Assembly (NCBI GenBank): GCA_046073825.1
Contig: JBJTMY010000202.1
Coordinates: forward strand, 1-26,635
Length of the DNA: 26,635 bases
Direction: 5' to 3'
DNA from: CAINEC01 sp046073825
GTDB lineage: Bacteria > Bacteroidota > Bacteroidia > AKYH767-A > OLB10
Shown here: one piece after another, positions 7,756-15,098 of the stretch
Position numbering within the stretch: position 1 is the first letter of the stretch
Layout of the letters: every line of letters begins with the position of its first letter
Position numbers and translations under genes: made by a program
Notes under the pieces: generated by a model
Told to the model about the DNA's origin: nothing
The model's database searches: none
The model's input: only the letters and a program-made list of their open reading frames with translations

Positions 7756-8445
7756 TTATTGAGCAATTAATAGACGTATTCCTTTGCCATGTAAGGTTGC
7801 AATCTCAATACGACTATCTTCTTTCAGGTACTTTCGAAGCTTAGTTACGAATACATCCATACTACGACCATTAAAATAATTATCATCACCCCAAATTAAT
7901 TTTAAGGCTTTTTGACGTGGTAGTAAATCATTTTGATGAACACATAGTAATCTTAGTAATTCAGCTTCTTTCGGTGATAAATTCTCGGTTTTGCCCAGTC
8001 GATGGATTTGTCGTAATTTATAATCAAAATCATATTCTCCAATTTTAAAATCTGTTTGATCTTCTAAATCAACAATTCCTAATGAACGTTTTAATATGAT
8101 ATTGATTTTGTAAAGTAAAACTTCAGTATCAAAAGGCTTTGTCAAATAGTCATCAGCTCCTGCTTCATAACCTCTGATCATGTCTTCTTTCATCCCTTTT
8201 GCTGTTAGAAAAATAATGGGTGTTTTTTTATTTTCTTCTCGAATTTTTGCTGCCAAAGAAAACCCATCCATTTTGGGCATCATCACATCTAGGATAATTA
8301 AATCGTATGATCTCTTTTGATAGGAATCAAAACCTTCCACTCCATCTCTCGATAGACTAACATAATATTCTTCCAATTCTAAAAAGTTTTTTAAAACATT
8401 TCCAAAATTGACATCATCTTCAACTAATAAGATTTTTGCTTTCAT
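7756..8445 (-). CDS. OmpR-family response regulator paired with the upstream kinase (RprY-like)
   Basis: This 229-residue protein has a receiver domain (about 1-120) with E9/D10/D11, phosphoacceptor D53 in LIILDVMMPKMDG, switch T81 and K103 in LTKPF, followed by a winged-helix domain with LSPKEAELLRLL and GRSMDVFVTKLRKYLK. The gene starts inside the end of the histidine kinase gene (the ATG at 8445 overlaps the kinase stop in an ATGA arrangement), so the two are translationally coupled and form a cognate pair. The organisation and sequence recall RprX/RprY of Bacteroides fragilis, though that resemblance is from memory. It should bind DNA when phosphorylated. Targets are unknown; the divergent DUF5916 gene at 10204 is a candidate. 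It differs from the orphan regulator at 826 in most variable positions. Confidence 0.95.
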   Translation of the reverse strand: MKAKILLVEDDVNFGNVLKNFLELEEYYVSLSRDGVEGFDSYQKRSYDLIILDVMMPKMDGFSLAAKIREENKKTPIIFLTAKGMKEDMIRGYEAGADDYLTKPFDTEVLLYKINIILKRSLGIVDLEDQTDFKIGEYDFDYKLRQIHRLGKTENLSPKEAELLRLLCVHQNDLLPRQKALKLIWGDDNYFNGRSMDVFVTKLRKYLKEDSRIEIATLHGKGIRLLIAQ

Positions 8446-10094
8446 TTTGCTTTTTGATATTTGGGTAGTTGTATGGTAAAGGTGCTTCCCTTATTAATTT
8501 CTGATTGAACGCTAATTGTTCCATTATGTTGTTCTACAATCGCTCGCACGTAACTTAATCCTAAGCCGAAACCTTTTACATCGTGAACATTTCCAGTAGT
8601 TGCCCTATAAAACGTATCAAAAATTCTTTTCTGAACGTCATGGCTCATCCCTATCCCATTATCGGAGACGTTTAATAAAACAAAATCTTTATCGGAAGTG
8701 ATAGATAAAACGATATGAGGCGCATTATTGGAATACTTGATTGAATTATCAATTAAATTACTCAAAACATTTACGAGGTGATTTCGATCTCCATTAACCC
8801 ATACATTATCTGGCATCGTTGCTATTTCTATTTTCCCATTTTTGTTTTCAACAGCTAGTAAACTACTATTTACAGCCTCTTCAATCACTTCTTTAATATT
8901 TAGTTCTTCGTATTTTAATTTCAATTCCCCTTTTTCCAGTTGAGCCATTTGTAACATCACCTCAACCTGTCGCAACATTCGTTTATTTTCGTCTCGAATA
9001 ACTCCGGTGTAATAAGTTAGTTTTTCGGGGTTATTATAAACTTTTGGATTTTTCAATGATTCATTGGCGATGGAAATGGTAGCTATAGGTGTTTTAAATT
9101 CATGCGTCATATTATTGATGAAATCACTTTTAATCTCTGCCAATTTTTTCTGAGTTAAAACAGTTCGCATCACATAAATAAATCCTATTACCATAATAAT
9201 TGAGAAAACAACGGCACTCACTAATAAAGGCCATAAAGAATAAAATAAAAATTCATATTTATTCGAAAAAGATATAATCAATTGCTCATTTTTTTTCAAA
9301 ATGTCATTAGGAAAAAGTAATACAGAATAATTCGATTTTATTAGTTCGTTAGAATCTGTTCGACCATTTATATATTCAAAATTATTTTTGTTGACTTGCT
9401 TTATTCCATAACGATAGTTCAATGAAATGCTTCTACCAGCAAATTCTTTGTGTATAATACTATCAAGAACTTTAGGCGAAATTCTTTCGAGTAAATTCTT
9501 GTTTCGATCATTAATTTGGAAAGTAAGCTTATTCATTAGTGTATTCAGCTTATTAAATTTCGATTCCATTCTTCGCTCTGCTTCTCGTTCGATAGAATCC
9601 ATGATTAAAGACTCATCTTTTAGATTAAAAGAAATAACTTCTTTTTGTTGAATATCATTTTCAATTCTGATATCGATTGAAGAATCAAGGAATGAATTAT
9701 TACTAAAATCTTTGTTGTATTTGCGATTCGATTTAATCTCATTTACCTTTTTGCGTATTTCTTGTGCGATAATAGAAAAATCATTGTTGGCAGCATTTAT
9801 ATTTACTTGGTTATTTCCGAGAATATTACCAAGATTATTCAACAAACTATCGTCTTTACTAATTCCCGCTCCCGATGAGTCGCTTTGAGAAATGAAATTC
9901 TGAACTACGATTTTAATATTTTCCTGCTGCTCTACCTTTGCCACAATTTCATTCATGGCAAGCATGACTGATTGATCAAATTGCTGTTCCTTTAATTTGA
10001 AATCATGGTAAATCCAATATGCCTGTAATAAAATGAGTCCAGCAAGCGCAAAGCTCATTACAAAAACCGTCAAACGAAAACCTGCTTTTTTCAC
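8442..10094 (-). CDS. Membrane sensor histidine kinase (RprX-like)
   Basis: This 550-residue kinase has TM1 at about 7-29, a large extracytoplasmic sensor region (about 30-282) rich in Asn, Lys and Ser that I do not recognise, and TM2 at about 283-307. There is no obvious HAMP domain. HisKA carries the phosphorylated H331 in FINNMTHEFKTP. The ATPase domain has the N box with N446 and N450, the D box VSDNGIGM (D478) and the G box GFGLGL (508-513). It should autophosphorylate and pass phosphate to the regulator encoded immediately downstream, whose start overlaps this stop by four bases. The start is a GTG at 10094-10092, giving MKKAGFRL before TM1; an in-frame ATG at residue 13 (MSFALAG) is the alternative. 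The -7 element ends only 4 bases before the GTG, so the mRNA may be leaderless. Confidence 0.93.
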   Translation of the reverse strand: MKKAGFRLTVFVMSFALAGLILLQAYWIYHDFKLKEQQFDQSVMLAMNEIVAKVEQQENIKIVVQNFISQSDSSGAGISKDDSLLNNLGNILGNNQVNINAANNDFSIIAQEIRKKVNEIKSNRKYNKDFSNNSFLDSSIDIRIENDIQQKEVISFNLKDESLIMDSIEREAERRMESKFNKLNTLMNKLTFQINDRNKNLLERISPKVLDSIIHKEFAGRSISLNYRYGIKQVNKNNFEYINGRTDSNELIKSNYSVLLFPNDILKKNEQLIISFSNKYEFLFYSLWPLLVSAVVFSIIMVIGFIYVMRTVLTQKKLAEIKSDFINNMTHEFKTPIATISIANESLKNPKVYNNPEKLTYYTGVIRDENKRMLRQVEVMLQMAQLEKGELKLKYEELNIKEVIEEAVNSSLLAVENKNGKIEIATMPDNVWVNGDRNHLVNVLSNLIDNSIKYSNNAPHIVLSITSDKDFVLLNVSDNGIGMSHDVQKRIFDTFYRATTGNVHDVKGFGLGLSYVRAIVEQHNGTISVQSEINKGSTFTIQLPKYQKAK

Positions 10095-10098
10095 TGGC

Positions 10099-10106
10099 CA
10101 AATTTA
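10099..10106 (-). promoter_or_regulatory. -7 promoter element (TAAATTTG) for the kinase/regulator operon
   Basis: On the minus strand 10106-10099 reads TAAATTTG. Only four bases separate it from the GTG start, so transcription would begin at or within a base or two of the start codon. No TTG is found at the normal -33 distance. Confidence 0.55.
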
Positions 10107-10165
10107 TAAATTGAAATAGTGTAATTTTTGTTATTAACGCTAAATTAACGTACTTGTTTTAATTG

Positions 10166-10173
10166 TAATTTTG
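10166..10173 (+). promoter_or_regulatory. -7 promoter element (TAATTTTG) for the DUF5916 gene
   Basis: TAATTTTG matches TAnnTTTG exactly. Its last three bases form a TTG (10171-10173) that would be an in-frame but false start for the downstream gene. Transcription would begin near 10178-10180, about 25 bases before the ATG at 10204. The -33 half is not evident. Confidence 0.52.
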
Positions 10174-10203
10174 TTCACGAAAATTCTCCCATTTAGCTTA
10201 ATA

Positions 10204-12693
10204 ATGATATCCTCCGCAAGAAGTTTAAAATTGTTCCTCCCTTGTATTAATTATTGTCTATTAACCATTGCATTGGTATTGCAATTCTCATCTCTTAAAG
10301 CACAGGATTCTTTAAAAACACTTCAAGCAGTTAGACTTGCAAAATCTCCTGTAATTGATGGGAAAATGGAGGATATTTGGATGCAAGTTCCTTTCTCTAA
10401 TGAATTTGTTCAATCACGACCTATTGAGGGAAGTAAGCCAAGCCAACATTCGGAAGTTCGTGTGGGCTATACCGATGATGCAGTATATGTTTTTGCACAG
10501 TTAAATGACGAACATCCTGATAGCATCTTGCGACAATTAGGAAAGCGAGATGAAATGGACATGAATGCAGATTATTTTTGCTTTAAAATTGACCCTTATG
10601 CGAATCACCAAGATGCCTTTCAGTTTACCGTATATGCGAGTGGCGTGCAATTAGATAGTAAATTTCAAGATTTTACTTTTAATGCAGTATGGAATAGTGC
10701 TGTAGCATTAACTTCTAAGGGATGGAATGTAGAGATGGCGATACCCTACTCTGCTTTTCGCTTTCCTAACACACCAATTCAAAATTGGAATATTCAATTT
10801 TTAAGATATATCCGTCGTGAACGTGAATTAAATCAGTGGTGCCTGACTCCATCTGGAGTGGCTAATCCACTTACTTATTGGGGGACATTAACAGGGATTG
10901 AAAATATTAAAACACCTATACGTCTTTCGTTAACACCGTATGCGGCTTTAAACTTTGAACATAGTCCACAATACGACGAGCTGAATAATTATTCCTATGC
11001 TAATTCTTACAGCTGGAGTACCGGCGCGGATATTAAATATGGAATTGATGATCGGTTTACTTTAGATATGACGTTATTGCCCGATTTTGGTCAAGTACAG
11101 TCGGATAATAAAGTAAAAAACTTAAGCTACACTGAAATTGTTTACGATGAAAATCGTCCCTTTTTTCAAGAAGGTGTAGATTTATTCACCAAAGGAAATT
11201 TGTTTTATTCCAGACGCATAGGTAAAACGCCCTCGGGCTATTACGGATTAAATTCTGAATTAAAGGAAGGTGAAGTCATAGTAGATAACCCAACTCAGAG
11301 CAAATTATTAAATGCATCAAAAGTGTCGGGGCGATTAAACAATGGATTAGGAATTGGGTTTTTCAATGCAACAACCGACAACACCTATGCGATTATTAAA
11401 AATGCTGCAGGTGAAACAAGAAAAATGATGACCGAATCATTTGCAAATTACAACATTATGGTGGTCGATAAACAATACAAAAGCAACAATAATTTTTATT
11501 TAATCAATTTAAGTACACTTCGCAGAAATCAAAATAAAGACGCGAATGTTACCGGTGGTGGTCTTTCCTTGTTTACCAAAGACAATCGATTTGCTTTTTT
11601 TGCTGATGGCGTTTATTCTTTACATCAATATCACGCTAGCGAGCAGCAAGATTTAGCTGGCTATCGCTATAGTTTAAAGGTTGGTAAAGTGAGTGGTAAT
11701 GTAAAGTTTGGTGTTCAATCACAAGTAGTAGATACATCATACAGTGTAACTGATTTGGGTTATTATGAAGTTCCCGGAGTACGTTCGAATGTTGGATATG
11801 TACGTTATAATTTATTTCAACCTTGGAAGTTTTTTCGCGATGGGTTTATTAATATTCAATATAGCGATCAGCATGATTTTAAAACGGGTAAACAAGGAAA
11901 TAATTCCGTGGATGTAAATGGCTTCGCTAGCTTTCTTGATTACAATGCCGTGTTTTTTGGAGGAGGCATAACCCCCAATCGTAATTATGATATGTACGAA
12001 CCCCGTACTCCTGGTTATTTCTTTCATGGATATAGATATCTATATGGATACTTAGGATTTAGTACGGATTACCGAAAAAAGTTTGCCTATGATATAAGTT
12101 TAAATATATCCAACTTTATTGATGAATATAAAAGCGATGGATATTCTCCTAAATTAAGTTTGCGCTACAGACCCAACGATCATTTATTTATTACCACTTC
12201 TTTTAGTTATAACATCGATCCGGCCAATATTGGTTACGTTACCAATGATGATATAAATGGAATTCTTTTCGGAATGCGGCGTCTAGATACCTATACGAAT
12301 GAAATGAACTTTTCTTATACCATTAATGAAAAAATGAACCTTACCTTGAGGGCGAGGAATTATTGCATTACTGGCCACTATCGAAAGTACTTTCACTTAA
12401 ATGATGATGGAAACCTGTTCGATTTTGATACCTATGCTGGTAACAATGATTTTAAATTGAACTTATTTAATGTTGACCTAGTTTATGAATATCGTTTTTC
12501 GCCAGGGAGTGTTCTTAATATTGTGTATAAAAACAGTATTGATGATGCAGCGATGAATGAAATTACCAGAGATTATTCCTATAATTCTAGGCGATTATTT
12601 ATGCATCCTAAAACAGATATTTTTAGTGTGAAGTTGTTGTATTATTTAGATTATCAAGACTTGAAAAAAGGGATTAAGACCAAGACGAAATAA
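10204..12693 (+). CDS. DUF5916 outer-membrane protein with N-terminal CBM9-like domain
   Basis: This 829-residue protein has a signal peptide (about 1-33, ending SSLKAQ). A DOMON/CBM9-like sandwich follows at about 38-225, recognisable from SPVIDGKMEDIWMQ, VRVGYTDDAVYVFAQ and DAFQFTVYASG. The rest is the DUF5916 domain, with DFGQVQSDN, YDENRPFFQEGVDLF and SRRIG as typical blocks, continuing into alternating hydrophobic strands and ending in YLDYQDLKK. It is most likely an outer-membrane barrel with a sugar-binding-like periplasmic or surface domain; no biochemical role is established for the family as far as I know. I place the start at the ATG 10204: an upstream in-frame TTG at 10171 lies inside the -7 element. 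It is divergent from the kinase operon, and its last 20 bases overlap the convergent gene ending at 12674. Confidence 0.88.
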   Translation: MISSARSLKLFLPCINYCLLTIALVLQFSSLKAQDSLKTLQAVRLAKSPVIDGKMEDIWMQVPFSNEFVQSRPIEGSKPSQHSEVRVGYTDDAVYVFAQLNDEHPDSILRQLGKRDEMDMNADYFCFKIDPYANHQDAFQFTVYASGVQLDSKFQDFTFNAVWNSAVALTSKGWNVEMAIPYSAFRFPNTPIQNWNIQFLRYIRRERELNQWCLTPSGVANPLTYWGTLTGIENIKTPIRLSLTPYAALNFEHSPQYDELNNYSYANSYSWSTGADIKYGIDDRFTLDMTLLPDFGQVQSDNKVKNLSYTEIVYDENRPFFQEGVDLFTKGNLFYSRRIGKTPSGYYGLNSELKEGEVIVDNPTQSKLLNASKVSGRLNNGLGIGFFNATTDNTYAIIKNAAGETRKMMTESFANYNIMVVDKQYKSNNNFYLINLSTLRRNQNKDANVTGGGLSLFTKDNRFAFFADGVYSLHQYHASEQQDLAGYRYSLKVGKVSGNVKFGVQSQVVDTSYSVTDLGYYEVPGVRSNVGYVRYNLFQPWKFFRDGFINIQYSDQHDFKTGKQGNNSVDVNGFASFLDYNAVFFGGGITPNRNYDMYEPRTPGYFFHGYRYLYGYLGFSTDYRKKFAYDISLNISNFIDEYKSDGYSPKLSLRYRPNDHLFITTSFSYNIDPANIGYVTNDDINGILFGMRRLDTYTNEMNFSYTINEKMNLTLRARNYCITGHYRKYFHLNDDGNLFDFDTYAGNNDFKLNLFNVDLVYEYRFSPGSVLNIVYKNSIDDAAMNEITRDYSYNSRRLFMHPKTDIFSVKLLYYLDYQDLKKGIKTKTK

Positions 12694-13282
12694 GATTTTT
12701 TAAATCACGCGTTATTGCCTGACCTTTGTTTTTCGTGTAATACTTATGCAATTCAATTTCCCAAACATGTTTTGTTAATTCGGGATTTTGTTTTCGGAAG
12801 TCAGACAACCATGATTTTATTTCCTCTGGTCGTGGCCCCCAAGTACCATAAACATTTCCATTAATGGGGTTAAAAAAAATACAAATGGGTATTGAACGAC
12901 TTCCATTCGTTAAAAATTGATTCATGAAACCAGGGTGCTCATCACGAAAAAAATAATAAGTTGGAATTTTAGGTGAACAAGCATTGACAAAGTGCTCCAA
13001 CCAAGGAATATTTTGTGCTGAATCTCCACACCATGCCTCGGTAATTATAGCAGCAGAAATCGGAAAACCCAAAGAATATTTTGTAAGCAAGGGCAAATCC
13101 TCATTAATGCGCTTCATGCGATGTAAATTTAATTTAGTGAACTCGATTCGTTCTAAGCTTTTATCGTCGCCAGAGGTCGTTTGAGCCTCAACAAGCTCTT
13201 TCATTTTTAAACAATAAGATTCATAGCTAATTCCCTCTTGAAGTATCCAGTTTTGATCGATTTTAGTGGTGATTTCTGACAT
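12674..13282 (-). CDS. Thioredoxin-like protein with single active-site Cys (CGDS), Thioredoxin_9 type
   Basis: This 202-residue protein has no signal peptide and is probably cytoplasmic. The first 75 residues are helical and charged. The thioredoxin fold follows, with ITEAWCGDSAQN where WCGPC is expected, so only the first cysteine (C85) is kept and the second is Ser. A likely cis-Pro lies in RSIPICIFF. The C-terminal part is rich in charged helices (ELTKHVWEIELHKYYTKN). The layout resembles the Pfam Thioredoxin_9 group common in Bacteroidota and Firmicutes. A monothiol site suggests substrate trapping, deglutathionylation-like chemistry or a chaperone role rather than dithiol reduction; that is inference. 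The end overlaps the DUF5916 gene by 20 bases on the opposite strand. The ATG at 13282 is the only sensible start. Confidence 0.8.
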   Translation of the reverse strand: MSEITTKIDQNWILQEGISYESYCLKMKELVEAQTTSGDDKSLERIEFTKLNLHRMKRINEDLPLLTKYSLGFPISAAIITEAWCGDSAQNIPWLEHFVNACSPKIPTYYFFRDEHPGFMNQFLTNGSRSIPICIFFNPINGNVYGTWGPRPEEIKSWLSDFRKQNPELTKHVWEIELHKYYTKNKGQAITRDLKNLISSWS

Positions 13283-13415
13283 TGAAGTTTTGAATTTGAA
13301 ATGTAAAAGTATAATTTAACGCCCGAAAACTACATTTTTAACCAAAACTGAATTAAATTTACCAAAAATAATTTCACTTTTTAAGTTTAAAGAGTAAATT
13401 TTGATATCGAATATT

Positions 13416-14264
13416 ATGAAGACACTCCACAATTTACTGATTGCATTTGCATTCATTTCAACAACGAGTTTTGCTGGCAATGAGCCTATTCAAAAAGGAA
13501 GCGGAAACTTAACGCTAAACTATCAAACTACGAAATACAGCGATGTTTTCGATAATGATGGGCAATTAAAACCTATTCCTAAAATCAGTTTTTCATCGGT
13601 CAATGTACAAGGAAAATTTGGATTAAGAGATAATTTGTCTTGTTCATTCGTAGTTCCTGCATACGTTTCTATGAGTAATGCGGAATATACGGGCGTATCA
13701 TCAAATTCAATTTCGGGAATTGGAGATATTTCATTTGGGGTGAGCTACGCTCTTAAAATGGAAAATAAAATTCAACCAGTTGTAAGTGTTTTCCAAAACT
13801 TGCCTACAGGAAAAAACAATAACAACGGTCTTAATACAGGTTATGGAGATTATGCAAATAGTATATTTTGTGATTTGTTTTATGAAATCAATCCTCATTT
13901 TTTATTAAACGGTGGTATTGGTTATCAAAATCGCAAAAAGTACTTTAAAAATGATTTTTTTGGAGATTTTTATGTGAATTATATACAAAAGGATAAGTTT
14001 CAGGTTAGTGTTTTTATGAAAGGTAAAACACCATTTACTGAAGTATCTAATCCAGATAATATTGTCAATTTTGGACAATATAAAAACAGCGAGGGGTATT
14101 ACCGTTATGGAGCTAGCGCTTGTTATTTCATCCGTAAAAACATTTCATTGTTAATAAATTACGAAGATTACATAAAAGGACAGTTTATTGGGAATGGCCC
14201 TATCTATTCTGCAGGAATTAAGCTTGGATTTGTTAAAAAAGAGGAGAAATCCGATGAAAAGTAA
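13416..14264 (+). CDS. Predicted outer-membrane beta-barrel protein, function unknown
   Basis: This 282-residue protein has a signal peptide (MKTLHNLLIAFAFISTTSFA, cleaved before GNEP). The mature part consists of alternating hydrophobic and polar strands separated by turns rich in Asn, Gly and Asp (for example GLRDNLSCSFVVPAYVS, GIGDISFGVSYAL, VFQNLPTGKNNNN), ending in a last strand AGIKLGFVKKEE followed by a charged tail. The pattern recalls small barrels such as the 'MetA-pathway of phenol degradation'/transporter family, but I cannot assign it firmly. I start at the ATG 13416; a TTG five codons upstream (13401) lies in a TA-N3-TTTG sequence (13395-13403) that could be an imperfect -7 element. 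Its stop is five bases from the restored end of the convergent membrane protein at 14270. Confidence 0.75.
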   Translation: MKTLHNLLIAFAFISTTSFAGNEPIQKGSGNLTLNYQTTKYSDVFDNDGQLKPIPKISFSSVNVQGKFGLRDNLSCSFVVPAYVSMSNAEYTGVSSNSISGIGDISFGVSYALKMENKIQPVVSVFQNLPTGKNNNNGLNTGYGDYANSIFCDLFYEINPHFLLNGGIGYQNRKKYFKNDFFGDFYVNYIQKDKFQVSVFMKGKTPFTEVSNPDNIVNFGQYKNSEGYYRYGASACYFIRKNISLLINYEDYIKGQFIGNGPIYSAGIKLGFVKKEEKSDEK

Positions 14265-14269
14265 AAGAA

Positions 14270-14503
14270 CTATCTAACGAAAAACAACCAAGCCATAATG
14301 GCAAAGTAAGCTAAAACTATCAAAAAAGCGACTATTTCAAATTTACTGAATTGCTTCGAGTGTAATTTGAAATTTAATAAGTCTCTAGCTCTTAAGTGTC
14401 CCACTAATCGATTAGTATTTGAAATAATTGATAAACAAAATAAATTAATAATAAGTATAATCCCAAATGTAGCAATGTTTTCTTTTGTTGCAGTATGTGC
14501 CTT
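14270..14503 (-). pseudogene. Out-of-frame C-terminal tail of the upstream membrane protein (two TM helices)
   Basis: Read on the minus strand from 14503 to the TAG at 14272-14270, this is a 77-codon open stretch with no ATG, beginning right after an in-frame TAA. It encodes two hydrophobic helices (ATFGIILIINLFCLSII and FEIVAFLIVLAYFAIMAWLF) joined by a basic loop containing RLVGHLRARDLLNF and ending WLFFVR. It looks like real membrane-protein sequence. It joins the frame of the gene starting at 14802 if one base is added at the A-run opposite 14502-14505. It also fills what would otherwise be a 139-base gap and ends five bases from the neighbouring stop codon. I interpret it as the true C-terminus of that gene. 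Confidence 0.65.
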
Positions 14504-14802
14504 TTATTAATCCACTTGAATCGTTGTTGATTTATCCAATTTAGCCAAATATAATACTCCATTTGGTTAGCCGTGTATTCCTTTTCTGTAATGATCCGAT
14601 TAATAGGAACAGAAATCATCTTTGCATCATTTGCTTCAACTTTCAGCATATCATCTACTCTTGATGAATAAAAAACGACTCCATTTGCTGGTAGATCTCG
14701 TCCCTCGGCAGAAATAATGCGATAGCGATTAAATACGATTGTTCCTCCCTGCTTTAATACTCCATCCTTGTTACGATAATAGTAATTTGTTTTAATTTCC
14801 AT
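14404..14802 (-). CDS. Unknown membrane protein, probably truncated by a frameshift
   Basis: As sequenced, the frame runs from the ATG at 14802 to a TAG at 14404 and gives 132 residues. The first 100 residues are soluble-looking, with TNYYYRNKDGVLKQGG, VVFYSSRVDDMLK and MEYYIWLNWINQQ; I recognise no family. After residue 100 the frame turns into a leucine-rich tail ending FQILID that overlaps a more natural two-helix tail in the other frame. Adding one base to the A-run opposite 14502-14505 gives a 177-residue protein with TM helices at about 109-128 and 156-175, ending at 14270. I therefore think the C-terminus shown here is not the native one. The frame extends upstream to 14889, but the extra residues look like untranslated sequence. 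Either a mutation, a homopolymer sequencing error or a recoding event could explain this. Confidence 0.6.
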   Translation of the reverse strand: MEIKTNYYYRNKDGVLKQGGTIVFNRYRIISAEGRDLPANGVVFYSSRVDDMLKVEANDAKMISVPINRIITEKEYTANQMEYYIWLNWINQQRFKWINKRHILQQKKTLLHLGLYLLLIYFVYQLFQILID

Positions 14803-14930
14803 AGTACTTCTTTCAATATTCGTTAGAAAGAAAAACAATCGAAACGATTTTAACACTTTGTTAGCATTAATCGCTAAAAGCAATCGCAATATTTGTCAAG
14901 ATTAATGGTTTAAATGATATAAACAAAACA

Positions 14931-14950
14931 AATTATGTCAAATTATGTCA
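14931..14950. repeat. Perfect 10-bp tandem duplication (AATTATGTCA x2)
   Basis: Bases 14931-14940 and 14941-14950 are identical. The pair lies in the 209-base gap between two divergently transcribed genes, about 150 bases before the thioredoxin start at 15099. One helical turn of spacing is what a protein binding two direct half-sites would prefer, but chance duplication is equally possible. Confidence 0.6.
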
Positions 14951-15098
14951 ATCAGGACTTAAAACAGGGGAAAGATATTCATAAAATTTATCATTAATCG
15001 ATAAAATTAACTTCATGAACTTAGTAATATCAAATATTAAAATTAAAAATTCGGATATAAACTTCTAAATTTACCCAAACAAAAAAGTATAACGTTTT

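Noticed and set aside
14500..14508. Canonical programmed -1 frameshift site
   Set aside because: The sequence AAT AAA AGG does not form the X XXY YYZ heptamer (such as A AAA AAG), and I see no strong downstream hairpin. Recoding stays possible, but mutation or a homopolymer error is simpler.
14931..14950. Start of a CRISPR or iteron array
   Set aside because: Only two abutting 10-base copies exist, with no spacer, no further copies and no cas or rep genes.
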